From positions 1 to 64,000 of the forward strand of contig NZ_CP043507.1 of assembly GCF_008365315.1 (NCBI RefSeq): a DNA stretch of 64,000 nucleotides, read 5' to 3'. The DNA comes from Acetobacter vaccinii (GTDB lineage: Bacteria > Pseudomonadota > Alphaproteobacteria > Acetobacterales > Acetobacteraceae). Below are positions 54,007 through 63,373 of this stretch, one piece after another; within the stretch, counting starts at the first letter, position 1; every line of letters begins with the position of its first letter. Position numbers and translations under genes: made by a program. The notes under the pieces are model-generated. The model saw only the letters and a program-made list of their open reading frames with translations. It did no database searches and was not told the DNA's origin.

Positions 54007-54315
54007 TCACATGCCCAGGGCACGGCGATAGATATCCAGCAGGGTTTCCTGCTCCTCGACCTCGGCCGGTTCCTGCCTGCGCAGCCGGATGATCTGGCGG
54101 ATCACCTTCACATCAAATCCTGCCGACTTCGCTTCCGTGAAAATATCCCTGATGTCGCCGCTGAGTGCCTTGCGCTCTTCTTCCAGCCGTTCAACACGTT
54201 CGATGATGCTGCGCAGCCTGTCGGCCGCGATCCCGCCCACCTGTGTCTGGCTGTCCTCGTGTTCCGTCTCATGTCCGGCCTCGCCGGGTCTGTAGAATGT
54301 GCCATCAGCCATCAT
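54007..54315 (-). CDS. GapR-like (DUF2312) nucleoid-associated protein
   Basis: A 102-residue protein whose C-terminal 75 residues match GapR/DUF2312: IAADRLRSIIERVERLEEER, FTEAKSAGFDVKVIRQIIRL, EEQETLLDIYRRALGM. Chromosomal GapR clamps overtwisted DNA ahead of forks in alphaproteobacteria. A plasmid copy might help replication or transfer unwinding. The start may be either of two adjacent ATGs (54315, 54312). Confidence 0.85.
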   Translation of the reverse strand: MMADGTFYRPGEAGHETEHEDSQTQVGGIAADRLRSIIERVERLEEERKALSGDIRDIFTEAKSAGFDVKVIRQIIRLRRQEPAEVEEQETLLDIYRRALGM

Positions 54316-54344
54316 GTCTGCTCCTCTGGAGATACGGTCGGGCC

Positions 54345-54764
54345 TCAGGGCCGCGACCAGGTCAGGTGTCCGTCTTCAAGATGATCCAGCCAGCGCGACC
54401 GGCGCGGCGTGAGGCGTTCACCACGCTCCATCAGCCGTCTCAGGTGGGTCCGATGCTCTCCCATGCGCTCAGCCAGCACGCGCTCGGACCAGCCGATGAC
54501 AAGGCAGGCGCGGGCCACCTCCCGGGGGCCCATGGGCTGGCGGTTCCCACCCATCCGCACGGAGGCACTCAGGGGCGAGGCATACTGGCGGTGCAGCGCC
54601 CTGAGCGCGCACAGCCAGGCCCGGACTTCGACGGGCATGGCCGCCTGCCCCCGCTCCCAGCGCCGGAACTCGCTCCGGGGGATGCCCGACCGCCGCTCCA
54701 TCTGCATGAGGGTCCAGCCAATCGTCTGACGGCACGAGACCAGCAGCAGGCCGGGGCTTTGCAT
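54345..54764 (-). CDS. Two-module helix-turn-helix protein
   Basis: A 139-residue protein from ATG 54764 (GGGGAG upstream). The first HTH (about 8-50) reads TIGWTLMQMERRSGIPRSEFRRWERG, an XRE-like pattern. A second similar unit (about 80-120) has ACLVIGWSERVLAERMGEHRTHLRRLMERG. It is probably a DNA-binding regulator of the leading-region genes. Confidence 0.65.
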   Translation of the reverse strand: MQSPGLLLVSCRQTIGWTLMQMERRSGIPRSEFRRWERGQAAMPVEVRAWLCALRALHRQYASPLSASVRMGGNRQPMGPREVARACLVIGWSERVLAERMGEHRTHLRRLMERGERLTPRRSRWLDHLEDGHLTWSRP

Positions 54765-54840
54765 CTGCTCCCCGTTATCCCGCCTCTCACCCCTGAGTTC
54801 TCCACAGCCCTGTCCACCATTTTGGTGGATAACTGCCCTC

Positions 54841-56178
54841 TCAGCCATGCGGTGGCCCCCCGACACTGGCCGGGAAGTCGGGGATCAGATCCGGCTGGGC
54901 CACGGCGTTCCAGCTCCACCAGTGCTCCTGCCCATAGACTGCAGTGTAGTAGGCGCATTTCTGCGCCCGGCGGGCGGCGTAGGCCTCGTCGTCTCGGCCA
55001 AACACCTCCATGGGGGTGCCTCGGGCATCACCCGTATCGGTCAGCACAAAGTCGGGATGGACGACGTCACGCGTGGCATCAAAACGCAGGGGTTTGATAA
55101 AGCTGCGGCCCTGCGCCACAAGCCGCGTGGCCACCGCCAGTTCGTGGCTGCTGGCCACGGGGATCAGGGTCACGGGCATCACTTCCATAAGAACCATGTC
55201 CGCAACACGGCACCCGACCGTCACACGCTCGCCATCGCGCCCCACCCGGACACTGGCAATCGCCAGTCCGACCACCCTGATCCGGCGCTGTGCGCGCGCA
55301 AGGCCGAGTGCGCGCATCGCCATCGGGAAGCGCCGTGCCAGACGCTCATGCAGGGCGGCATCCCCCGTCACCCGCAGGTCATAGGCCTGTGCGCCATCAA
55401 AACGGACAGAGGTGAACCGGCCTCCTGGTCCCTGGCGGAGATCGATCCCATCCAGCACTCCCAGAAGCATGATCCGCCAGTCCTGCCCGCAGCCCCGCGC
55501 GGTCTCGCGCAGCAGGGCCGGACCATCCTCATCGCCGTAACCGAGCATCGCCAGACGATCGGCCAGGCAGACCCCACGGGCAGGCAGGATGGCCGAGGCC
55601 GCACCCTCCAGGGCCTGACGCACCCCCGTCCACCACAGACGCCGCCGTCCCACCGCCGGAGACCAGCTGTTCAGCCCCGCACGTTCCCACAGCAGATGCA
55701 CCAGACCCAGACTGCTCATCTGGCTTTGTCCACCCCCGCCCTGCCCGGCAGCCCCCGCCTCTCGTCCGGCCCTGGGTGTGACCTCGCCCTGTGCGCGGGG
55801 CATGATCCGGAGCGACTGGTCAAGGCTGACACGCAGGCGACCATCCGCCTGCTCCTCGATGACACCGGCCTCATACCCGCCACGACCACTACGGGCCGGG
55901 TCCGGGTCATGGAACGGGCACCCCGGAGCATGCCAGTCGCCCTGCCCCGGGAAACGCGCCAGATGGAACGCCTCGACCGGTCGGCCATCCTGCTGCCGCA
56001 CCCGCCGCCGCACGACTAGGGGCACAGGGTCTCCCTGCCAGCGGCAGTCGCAATGCGGGCGCATGTCCTGCCCATGGCACGCCTGCAGAAGAGCCTGCCA
56101 GCGGGCCGCCATCCGGGCCTCGCCATCCCAGGACAGCCGCCCGCGTGTCCCGTCAGGAAACGTGATCCAGTCACTCAT
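54841..56178 (-). CDS. DUF1173-like plasmid protein
   Basis: A 445-residue protein from ATG 56178 (MSDWITFPDG). Near the N-terminus there is a Cys/His pattern, CHGQDMRPHCDCRW and FHLARFPGQGDWHAPGCPFH, which fits the zinc-ligand-like start of DUF1173 proteins found on alphaproteobacterial plasmids. The long C-terminal part ends with a possible nuclease-like fold (DFVLTDTG, KCAYYTAVYGQEHWW). The function is not known; the DUF call is from memory of the pattern. Confidence 0.55.
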   Translation of the reverse strand: MSDWITFPDGTRGRLSWDGEARMAARWQALLQACHGQDMRPHCDCRWQGDPVPLVVRRRVRQQDGRPVEAFHLARFPGQGDWHAPGCPFHDPDPARSGRGGYEAGVIEEQADGRLRVSLDQSLRIMPRAQGEVTPRAGREAGAAGQGGGGQSQMSSLGLVHLLWERAGLNSWSPAVGRRRLWWTGVRQALEGAASAILPARGVCLADRLAMLGYGDEDGPALLRETARGCGQDWRIMLLGVLDGIDLRQGPGGRFTSVRFDGAQAYDLRVTGDAALHERLARRFPMAMRALGLARAQRRIRVVGLAIASVRVGRDGERVTVGCRVADMVLMEVMPVTLIPVASSHELAVATRLVAQGRSFIKPLRFDATRDVVHPDFVLTDTGDARGTPMEVFGRDDEAYAARRAQKCAYYTAVYGQEHWWSWNAVAQPDLIPDFPASVGGPPHG

Positions 56179-56752
56179 CGCCGACCTCACCATCCAGAAC
56201 AGGCGTGTCGTGACCCGCGACATCGGCGAACACCCGCTCGCGCGCCCCCCGACGGATATGCGCGGCCATGCGCGGGCTGGCCGGACGATACTGACCCGCC
56301 CCCCGGCCCGGCTCGATCAGACCCATCGTCTCCAGGCTGGCCAGGGCCGCCTGCACCTGCGCATGCGTCAGGGCCAGCGCCTGGGCCAGCTGCGCAACCG
56401 TATGGCCGGGCCGGGTCGTATCCGCCAGGGTCGCCAGAACCAGATCGGCCAGAGGGGACGCCTCCACTGGCACGGTCTGGGGCATCCAGGGCACCTGGAC
56501 ATAGACGCCATGGCCAATGGAGGCGATCTCGCCCGCACGCACCATCTCTTCGAGCATCACGTGGAAGGCCCCGAGCATGGGCTGGGCGATCCCGCGCCTG
56601 AGTTCGAGAACCGCATGCGGGCCGCGCTGCAGACACTCACGGATATGCGTGCGGATGGTATGCCGGGCGACAGCCCGGGCAGCGGCCGTCATGCGTGTAT
56701 ACAGCGGCGGCCTGGGTGTCTTGCGGGCCGCGGGGGGTTTACGAGGTGGCAT
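56171..56752 (-). CDS. Winged-helix DNA-binding protein
   Basis: A 193-residue protein with two winged-helix-like units: about 25-85 (HTIRTHIRECLQRGPHAVLE to GHGVYVQVPW) and 100-150 (HTVAQLAQALALTHAQVQAALASLETMGLI). A basic N-terminus. It overlaps its neighbours on both sides, so it belongs to the operon. Likely a regulator. Confidence 0.6.
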   Translation of the reverse strand: MPPRKPPAARKTPRPPLYTRMTAAARAVARHTIRTHIRECLQRGPHAVLELRRGIAQPMLGAFHVMLEEMVRAGEIASIGHGVYVQVPWMPQTVPVEASPLADLVLATLADTTRPGHTVAQLAQALALTHAQVQAALASLETMGLIEPGRGAGQYRPASPRMAAHIRRGARERVFADVAGHDTPVLDGEVGDE

Positions 56753-57429
56753 CAGCCGTCTCCTTGCTCGTCACAATGGCAGCGAGTGTACGGGGGGCTG
56801 TTGTGAGCCTGGACAGAAGCCCGCGCCTGCATCAGGGCGGGGTAATGGGCGAGGGCCAGATCCACGAGGGCGGGATCGAACATCAGCCCCCGTTGCCGGG
56901 CCAGCATGTCGCGCACCGTATGAGGGGACAGGGCGGGTTTGTAGGAACGTGGGCTGAGCAGGGCATCGACAAAATCGGCCACGGCCACCTGGCGGGCAGC
57001 AACCGGAATGGCCTCGCGCCGCAGGCCATTGGGATAGCCTGTGCCGTCCCAGCGTTCGTGATGGAGCAGCACACACTGGAGAATAACGGGAGAGGCCTGA
57101 GGGACCAGACGATGGACCAGGGCTGCCCCGTCGAGCACATGCCGCTGCATGATCCACCACTCTGACGGCGCCAGCCGTCGGGGCGCATGCAGGATGGCCG
57201 ACGGTGTCAGCAGCTTGCCCACGTCATGCAGGCGCGCACCCGCGTCCAGGTCTGGATCAGGAGGGCGGCGCGGAAGACAGGCCGCCAGCAGCACGCAGGC
57301 CATGGCGGCGACACGATTGCCATGGCCGTCAAGAGCAGCACCAGCCACACGGGCCAGCACTGCCAGGGACAGTGAGGGCGGGCGGGGATCACCACGCCAT
57401 CCCTCGGAACACATTTGATCTCTGGTCAT
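56752..57429 (-). CDS. HD-GYP-type phosphohydrolase
   Basis: A 225-residue HD-GYP domain protein without a sensor domain. It has ARLHDVGKLLTPSAIL (HD at about 68-69), the extended HHERWDGTGYPNGL (about 122-135) and VAVADFVDALLSPR. These are the metal-binding and GYP motifs of c-di-GMP phosphodiesterases. Why a plasmid core operon carries it is unclear. Overlaps the winged-helix gene by 1 nt. Confidence 0.85.
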   Translation of the reverse strand: MTRDQMCSEGWRGDPRPPSLSLAVLARVAGAALDGHGNRVAAMACVLLAACLPRRPPDPDLDAGARLHDVGKLLTPSAILHAPRRLAPSEWWIMQRHVLDGAALVHRLVPQASPVILQCVLLHHERWDGTGYPNGLRREAIPVAARQVAVADFVDALLSPRSYKPALSPHTVRDMLARQRGLMFDPALVDLALAHYPALMQARASVQAHNSPPYTRCHCDEQGDG

Positions 57430-57501
57430 GGAGCCAGTATTGGGTCGCCCGTTGTGAGCGCGGACCGACCTACCCCGTCAGACTGGCTCCTGGACCCGTG
57501 G

Positions 57502-59478
57502 CTACAACTGGGGTAGCGGGCTGCGCCGCCAGCCCCTGTGCAGGCTGGCCGGGGGAATATCCTCCACAAAACCGGACACACCACTGGCCCGCCCGTTACG
57601 CCAGCGACACCAGGTAATACTCACCCTGCGCCGTCCGCGCGTCAGCGCGACATAGGCCAAACGGCGTTCTTCTTCCGGATTGGCTGTCCCCGGTGCGGGG
57701 AAAAGCGTCTCCTCCCAGCCCATCAGAAAGACATGGGCATATTCCAGCCCCTTGGCGGCATGGATGGTCATCAGCCTGACCCGCCCGACCTCCTGATCAC
57801 CGGCCGGGGCGGAGCCCAGGGCCGCATGGTCCATAAGGTCTTCCACCGTACTGAAGCCATCGGCCAGACCGTACAGTTCTTCAAGGTTCTCAAGGCCGGT
57901 GCTGCCGTCCTCTGCAGCCAGGCGCAACATCGGCAGGTAGCCTGAACGTTCGCCAAGCCCCCGCAGCCGCGCCCCCAGGCTCGGCTCACCCCCCAGCCCT
58001 TCCCGGCGGATCAGCATCAGGAACGCCCGCACCCCCTGAGCCACCTGCCCGGTCGCCTGTATGTACAGATCCTCGGCCGCGGCAAACAGGGACAGGGCCC
58101 GCGCCTGTGCCAGGGCTTCGATTTTCGCGAGCGTCTTCGCACCAACGCCCCGGGCAGGAACATTGATAACACGCCGGAACGCCTCATCACTCTGCGGATC
58201 ATCCGGGCTTTCCGCCAGGCGCAGCAGGGCCAGTGCGTCACGAATGCACGCCCGTTGCCAGAAGCCGGTATCGTTGACCAGTTCGTAGGGGATTTTCAGG
58301 CGGAGCAGCTGTTCTTCAAGCTGGCGGGAGAGAAAATTGTAGCGATAGAGAATGGCGATCTCCTGGGGAGGCACGCCCGCCAGAAGGCGACGACCGATCT
58401 CAAGAGCAATGCCCTGAGCCTCATCCTGCGCCCCGGTAAAGGCCACCACCTCGACAGGCTCCCCAGCGCCGGCACGGGTAAACAGGGTTTTCTCCAGACG
58501 TTCGGGATCACGCGCTATCACCGCATTCGCAGCCGCCAGAATATGCCCCGTGGAACGGAAATTCTCTTCCAGGGCAATCAGCCGCGCACCGGGAAACTCC
58601 CGACTGAAATGGCGGATGAAGCCCACATGCGCCCCACGCCAGGAGTAAATGCTCTGCGCGTCATCGCCAACAGACAGGATCTGGCCGTGGTCACGGCTGA
58701 GGAGTTTGAGCCACAGGAACTGCAGACGGTTCACATCCTGGAATTCATCGGCCAGCAGGGCATCGAACCGGGCGGCCCAGTCACGACGGTAGGCCTCATC
58801 GCGCATCATGGCCACTGTCGGGTAGAACAGCAGGTCACCGAAATCCGCACGGTTGGTTTCGCGCAGAACCGCCTGATACGGTGCGTAGAGGGCGGCGGCC
58901 ATCTGCCACAGGCTCTGATCCTCGGCATCTGCCTGCCCGTAGCGCGCCACAAATGTCTGCACCACGCCCATGGCCTGTTCGGGCAGCACCAGATCGTCCT
59001 TGAACAACGCAATCCGGGTTGTAATCCCCTTGATGCGTTTGCGCAGTTCGTCGCCCCCACCCGCCTCCAGCGCGCCTGCCTGCATGGCCTCGCCCAACAG
59101 GCGTTTGATGATACGCCGACTGTCCTCGGCGTCACAGATGTCGAAACCTGCACGCAACCCTGCGATCTCGGGATCCTGCCGCAGCTGGCGCCTGCCATGA
59201 CCGTGGAAGGTGCCGATCCACGACGGGGTCTGCTCCGCACCCAGAGCCTGGGCAATCCGGACACGCATTTCGTCCGCGGCACGGTTCGTAAACGTCACCG
59301 CCAGGATACGGGATGGGGGAAGACCTCGACGTCGTATCCGGTCAACGACACCGGCGACCAGTGTCCGGGTCTTGCCCGTACCAGCACCCGCCAGAACCAC
59401 GACCGCCCCGTCCTGTCGGGCTGCGGCCTGTTGCACGGCCGTCAGCCCGGTAATGTCAGTGTCGGCGGCTAAGCTCAT
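57502..59478 (-). CDS. UvrD/PcrA-like superfamily 1 DNA helicase
   Basis: A 658-residue 3'-5' helicase. Walker A is AGAGTGKTRTL (about 27-37), then FTNRAADEMR, DEFQDVNRLQ (Walker B), GDDAQSIYSWRGA, LEENFRSTG, and near the end LMTIHAAKGLEYAHVFL and VALTRGRR. ATG 59478 is chosen; a longer frame (59529) lies inside the upstream gene. It could act in plasmid replication or processing of the transferred strand. Confidence 0.9.
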   Translation of the reverse strand: MSLAADTDITGLTAVQQAAARQDGAVVVLAGAGTGKTRTLVAGVVDRIRRRGLPPSRILAVTFTNRAADEMRVRIAQALGAEQTPSWIGTFHGHGRRQLRQDPEIAGLRAGFDICDAEDSRRIIKRLLGEAMQAGALEAGGGDELRKRIKGITTRIALFKDDLVLPEQAMGVVQTFVARYGQADAEDQSLWQMAAALYAPYQAVLRETNRADFGDLLFYPTVAMMRDEAYRRDWAARFDALLADEFQDVNRLQFLWLKLLSRDHGQILSVGDDAQSIYSWRGAHVGFIRHFSREFPGARLIALEENFRSTGHILAAANAVIARDPERLEKTLFTRAGAGEPVEVVAFTGAQDEAQGIALEIGRRLLAGVPPQEIAILYRYNFLSRQLEEQLLRLKIPYELVNDTGFWQRACIRDALALLRLAESPDDPQSDEAFRRVINVPARGVGAKTLAKIEALAQARALSLFAAAEDLYIQATGQVAQGVRAFLMLIRREGLGGEPSLGARLRGLGERSGYLPMLRLAAEDGSTGLENLEELYGLADGFSTVEDLMDHAALGSAPAGDQEVGRVRLMTIHAAKGLEYAHVFLMGWEETLFPAPGTANPEEERRLAYVALTRGRRRVSITWCRWRNGRASGVSGFVEDIPPASLHRGWRRSPLPQL

Positions 59479-60184
59479 CGGCCCTGTCCCCCTCCACCAG
59501 CATCTCGATATGGCTGGCCTGGCCGGCATCGAGGTCCACCAGACGACCGTCAGTGCGCAGGAGGGTGATCACGGTGGAGAAATCCCAGGCTCCGTCCTCG
59601 TCCAGTGTACCGTCAACCACCAGACCCCGCTGGACGTCACCCCTGAAGTTCAGGGACACAAACGTATCCGGGAAAGCCTCTTCACCCCGGACCGCCGCAA
59701 AACGCGCCCAATGCGCCACCAGGGCAGGATTACGAGCCCAGAGCCCCGTCAGATGGCTCAGTTCGCGCAGGAGTTCGCGGGCATCAGGCCGTCCCTCACC
59801 CAGGCCCGGGCAGAAGCAGCTGATCCGCATGGCGGTGGTCGCCCCATCAAGGGTGAAGAACATCTCCCCTGCGGGCCTGTCCGGGGCAAACAGCATCAGC
59901 GTGCCCTTTAGATTCCAGTTACGGCCATCATGAGCGCCCCCGACGACCAGAGCCGCATGATACTCAGCCCCCTGCCGGTAGCTGACCGAGGTCCAGGGCA
60001 GGGTATAGCCAAGCGCGGGGGTGCGGTTCTGCCAGATCCCGTAATCGGGGTGGGACAGGAAACTCTCGATCAGCGCTTCTAGAGCTTCTCCCGCGTTGGT
60101 GAGCAGGGACATTTCATACTCCGCCCGTTTGCGGCGGGCCTGGTCATCCTCATGCGGGGTCGGGGTTGGTGATGCTGTCGTCAT
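59456..60184 (-). CDS. Unknown plasmid protein
   Basis: A 242-residue soluble protein, not recognised. It contains NWNLKGTLMLFAPDRPAGEM and WDFSTVITLLRTDGRLVDL, suggesting a beta-rich fold. It overlaps the helicase gene by 23 nt and follows the Toprim gene by 12 nt, so the three are co-transcribed. Confidence 0.6.
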   Translation of the reverse strand: MTTASPTPTPHEDDQARRKRAEYEMSLLTNAGEALEALIESFLSHPDYGIWQNRTPALGYTLPWTSVSYRQGAEYHAALVVGGAHDGRNWNLKGTLMLFAPDRPAGEMFFTLDGATTAMRISCFCPGLGEGRPDARELLRELSHLTGLWARNPALVAHWARFAAVRGEEAFPDTFVSLNFRGDVQRGLVVDGTLDEDGAWDFSTVITLLRTDGRLVDLDAGQASHIEMLVEGDRADELSRRH

Positions 60185-60196
60185 GGGTGAATCCTT

Positions 60197-61168
60197 TCAG
60201 GCGGCCTGTGCGGCCATGTTCTTGAGTGTCTGGTTGAAATCTTTTGCCCGATCGGGAGGCAGGCGGCGCAGAACCGCCACCCCGGCCTCATCGGCGAGGT
60301 CGTAGAGGATGTCAGCGAAACCATCGCCACCCTCGTCATCATCAGTGCCGATCTCCAGCACCGCACCGGGCACCTGGCTGAGGGCGGCCAGTGTGCTTTT
60401 CAGGGCGGCCAGCGTTTCCGGACCCATCCCCCCGGCTGTGGACACGTAGAGCGCGTCCAGCCCACGTCGGCCGTCCAGAGCAGCGCAGGACAGCGCGTCA
60501 ATGGCGGCTTCACATACCACCAGCCTGCGCACAGTCCGTTCACTGCCGGGCTGGAAACGGAACAGGGTCTTGGTGCTGCCTCCCAGGCAGATATGTGTCT
60601 CCGGGCCACGCAGTTCGACCCCGCAGACCTGCCCCTGGGCATCCGTATGGGCAAACCAGGCGGCATGATACCCGTCTCGCACGCACCCCGTGGACATGGC
60701 CCGGCGCACGATCCAGTCGGGCAGGCACCGTTCCTGCGTCAGATACGTCCACACCTTGCCATTGCGATAAAGCGGCTTCTTCTCGGCCCAGCGTTCAGCC
60801 GGACTGCGCATGTCGTCACGCGGGGCACGCTCCTTGACGAACTCAGCCCCTGCCGGTTCCACACCCACGTAACGCCCCAGTGTCTGGCAGACTTCAAACC
60901 ACCTCAGGTCGGGCTTCAGAAACCGCAGCAGGGTAAACGCATCACCACTGCCTTCAGGGGTGCCGCGTGACGCCTGGGGGTTCCACCAGCCCTTGCCCTG
61001 ATGGGTGATGATGATGTGAGTATTGTCCTTGCGATACTTCAGGCTGTTGCGGGTGCTTTTCTCCTTCACCAGGAGAAACCCGTGATCTTCGAGAAGGCTG
61101 GCACAGGACACGCCCCCCAGAATGGTCTGGCGATCCTGCTCTGTCAGTTCGAAACGCTGGTAGGCCAT
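60197..61168 (-). CDS. Toprim-domain protein (DUF3991/plasmid primase-like)
   Basis: A 323-residue protein from ATG 61168 (CAGGAGA upstream). The N-terminal part, IITHQGKGWWNPQASRG and DAFTLLRFL, is of DUF3991/CHC2-like type. The C-terminal Toprim fold has VCEAAIDALSCAAL (catalytic Glu) and EIGTDDDEGGDGF (Asp pair). Such proteins are primase- or topoisomerase-related and frequent on plasmids. First gene of the helicase/HD-GYP operon. Confidence 0.8.
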   Translation of the reverse strand: MAYQRFELTEQDRQTILGGVSCASLLEDHGFLLVKEKSTRNSLKYRKDNTHIIITHQGKGWWNPQASRGTPEGSGDAFTLLRFLKPDLRWFEVCQTLGRYVGVEPAGAEFVKERAPRDDMRSPAERWAEKKPLYRNGKVWTYLTQERCLPDWIVRRAMSTGCVRDGYHAAWFAHTDAQGQVCGVELRGPETHICLGGSTKTLFRFQPGSERTVRRLVVCEAAIDALSCAALDGRRGLDALYVSTAGGMGPETLAALKSTLAALSQVPGAVLEIGTDDDEGGDGFADILYDLADEAGVAVLRRLPPDRAKDFNQTLKNMAAQAA

Positions 61169-61350
61169 GGTGGTGTCTCCTGAATACTTCAAGTCATACC
61201 CATGTCTTCTGTCTTTACTTGTAGCACAGACCGCCAATACATCAAAGAAAAACTTTGTATTTATAGCAATAAAAACACGATATTTATTGCACCGCACAGA
61301 ACGAATATTGCATTGACGCACAAGGAAGACCCTGCACCCTCTCCCGTCCT

Positions 61351-61446
61351 GAGCAGAAAGGCCCTGTCCCGGCACAAGGGCCGTCCCCACGACAGAGCGA
61401 GCGCAGAGCGGGAGCCGCGTAGCGCGCCGAAGGCGTCTGGCGTCAG
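61351..61446. repeat. Direct repeat, copy 2 (partner at 50036-50129)
   Basis: It lies about 185 bp upstream of the Toprim gene start, in its promoter region. The 48-nt core at 61393-61440 is identical to 50075-50122. The two copies enclose the 11.3-kb block of mostly minus-strand plasmid genes. Confidence 0.8.
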
Positions 61447-61499
61447 CGCACAGGCTCACGGCTGCGTCGTCCCCGCTTTGTATCAAGGGCTGATTTCTA

Positions 61500-61770
61500 A
61501 CGTTCGCATTCGGGCCGGGCGGCCTCGATCAACTTCCGGGCCTTCGCTTCCAGCCATGTACAGGCTTCATCCAGCTCGGGCCGGTTCCTCCGGCAACACC
61601 TGATGATCTGTATCGGTTGTATCCGCCGTCTCCGCACATTCTATCAGGATTGCGATGGCGGTGGTCAAATTCTCGTGCAGTTCTTCTGTACGATTAAAAC
61701 GGATGGAACGGTATTTCGAAGCGTTGCCATAAATATTCGTGCCGTCGATCGGCATCATGCAAGGCCGCAC
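61500..61770 (-). pseudogene. Frameshifted unknown gene
   Basis: One frame (61567-61770) reads SIRFNRTEELHENLTTAIAI and LIECAETADTTDTDHQVLPEE; another continues with RNRPELDEACTWLEAKARKL to a stop near 61498. The join around 61590 suggests a single-base frameshift in a gene of about 95 codons. The protein family is not recognised. Confidence 0.4.
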
Positions 61771-62065
61771 CAGCCCGTCTCACGTAACTGTAGGAGCACA
61801 TGCACGGAAAATGTCTTCTGCGGGTCCCGATCCACCGCCACCACAATAAAATGCGCTACATCGTCCGACGCGGGATGACGCTACTTATCCTGAAAACTTA
61901 TCCCAGATAGCCAGCGGCAGGTAACCAACCCGACTGTCTGCTAGGACGTGATCATAGAAATCTCGAACGCTTCCAACAGAAGCAACGAAGCCCGCTATGA
62001 ACACATCCTGAGGGTTAGATTATCAGGACTTGGCACACGCGCTGCACAAGTCTGTGGCCTATCCT
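61771..62065. other. Probably decayed sequence
   Basis: No intact gene. A minus-strand stretch around 61760-61885 encodes DDVAHFIVVAVDRDPQKTFS in an open but start-less frame, so it may be a gene remnant. Confidence 0.3.
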
Positions 62066-62281
62066 TTATATTTTTGTGTCAAGTATTTTTGTGAGCGGGA
62101 GGAGGCCATTTAGCATGAATTCTGCTACAGTTTTTTTCAGGGAACCGTTGCAGATCGACCTTATCGTTACATAACATGGTTTGGTTGCATCATATCTGAC
62201 GATGACGTCCGACGGCACCCCACGTTGAATAGCTATCTTCACTTCCTGAGATGTTCCTCGCAGAATAGAAAAATAGTTCAT
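62066..62281 (-). CDS. Small unknown protein
   Basis: A 71-residue protein (MNYFSILRGTSQEVKIAIQRG...). AGAGGAG lies 8 nt before ATG 62281, which favours this start over 62320. No family recognised. Confidence 0.5.
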   Translation of the reverse strand: MNYFSILRGTSQEVKIAIQRGVPSDVIVRYDATKPCYVTIRSICNGSLKKTVAEFMLNGLLPLTKILDTKI

Positions 62282-62529
62282 TAGTAAACTCCTCTGATTA
62301 ACTGGTTGCAACACTTGCACAGACGACCGCTATGGTCTTGCTGATAGTCTGTTCATTTACAATCTATCAGGTATCTTGGTCTCAGCGCGGACAGACGAAC
62401 CTGATACCCTGCCACCAGGAATATGGCCAGCGTCAGCCACACGCATTCATTTCTCCGGCGCGTATCGCGGTAGATACAGACGAATACGGCCACAGGTTTC
62501 CTATCCCGGCGTTTGGAGGTCAGTGCGGC

Positions 62530-62760
62530 CTAATCATCAATGAATACCGCGACAGCTACGCAGAGCGCCGATAGAGACGACAAGATCGCCGCGTAGCTAT
62601 TAAAATGACCGGAAAGGTGATTGAGAGCCCCAACAAGGTGGCTCGTGGGGCGATCCATGGCGAGGTTTGCATTCTGCGCAGAAAGCCACCAAAGCCCACC
62701 CGAAAATATTGCCACGAGAGCTCCTGCCGAACTGAATATTTTTACAAACAGTTTTCTCAA
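62530..62760 (-). CDS. Small membrane protein
   Basis: A 76-residue protein with two hydrophobic segments (about 9-26 and 55-74) and a TTG start at 62760 with a weak purine-rich RBS. Not recognised. Confidence 0.4.
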   Translation of the reverse strand: MRKLFVKIFSSAGALVAIFSGGLWWLSAQNANLAMDRPTSHLVGALNHLSGHFNSYAAILSSLSALCVAVAVFIDD

Positions 62761-63025
62761 TATCTTATCTTTTCTTCGGGGGTTTAGGTGCCAGTTACAG
62801 TTAGGACAAGATAAGCCCGCTTATTCTCGGTGATGGTCCATTGGTCAGCGATCAAGTCCGTGTCATACTCACACTTGGCTCAGACAAACTGGATGACCTT
62901 TTCCCGGCCGGGCAGGAGGCCAACGTTGGCGCCTTCATTCTTGTTATGCGCATCCAACACGGCAGGTCACAATTCGGAAACAGCGCTTCGTTCACAGCAG
63001 TATTCGAGGGTCTTGCATTCGTGGG
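62761..63025. other. Stretch with a start-less plus-strand frame
   Basis: A plus-strand frame from 62805 to 63047 (VILTLGSDKLDDLFPAGQEA then NVGAFILVMRIQHGRSQFGN) reads like real protein but has no good start codon apart from a TTG at 62841. It may be a fragment of a lost gene. Nothing else seen. Confidence 0.25.
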
Positions 63026-63373
63026 TTACTCATTATTACGCCAGTAAGTTACGCCATTATCACACGAATAGGCCGTTTGAGATGGCGTCTTGGTGTCAGT
63101 GCTTCCAGACATAGCCGCCAGATGACCACTTGTCGTTAAGCCTACACCGCTAGTGGCGCCAACACTACTATAGCCTTCCTTATATGCTATAACTTTACAG
63201 TGATGCGCTACAGAAAAACTCTGCCATGCTTGTTGTTTTTCATTCAGTGCTTCTTGTTTTTCTTTCAGTCCATGATTGTTGTGGCCAAGCACAAAAACAA
63301 TCATGAGCATGAGGAAGCAGCACATGGTTAAAGCACTAAGACAAAGAAGAAATTTATAATAATATTCTATCAT
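63026..63373 (-). CDS. Small membrane-anchored protein
   Basis: A 115-residue protein from ATG 63373 (AAGGAACC upstream). It has one membrane helix (about 5-28), a short coil (LKEKQEALNEKQQAW) and a Ser/Gly-rich periplasmic part with two Cys. No family recognised. AT-rich compared with the backbone. Confidence 0.5.
   Translation of the reverse strand: MIEYYYKFLLCLSALTMCCFLMLMIVFVLGHNNHGLKEKQEALNEKQQAWQSFSVAHHCKVIAYKEGYSSVGATSGVGLTTSGHLAAMSGSTDTKTPSQTAYSCDNGVTYWRNNE

Noticed and set aside
54847..56806. Long plus-strand frames (390 and 342 codons)
   Set aside because: Antisense to the DUF1173-like and winged-helix genes; composition is that of shadow frames.
58255..59472. Plus-strand open frame of 405 codons
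   Set aside because: Antisense to the UvrD-like helicase, whose motifs are complete; no RBS or domain.
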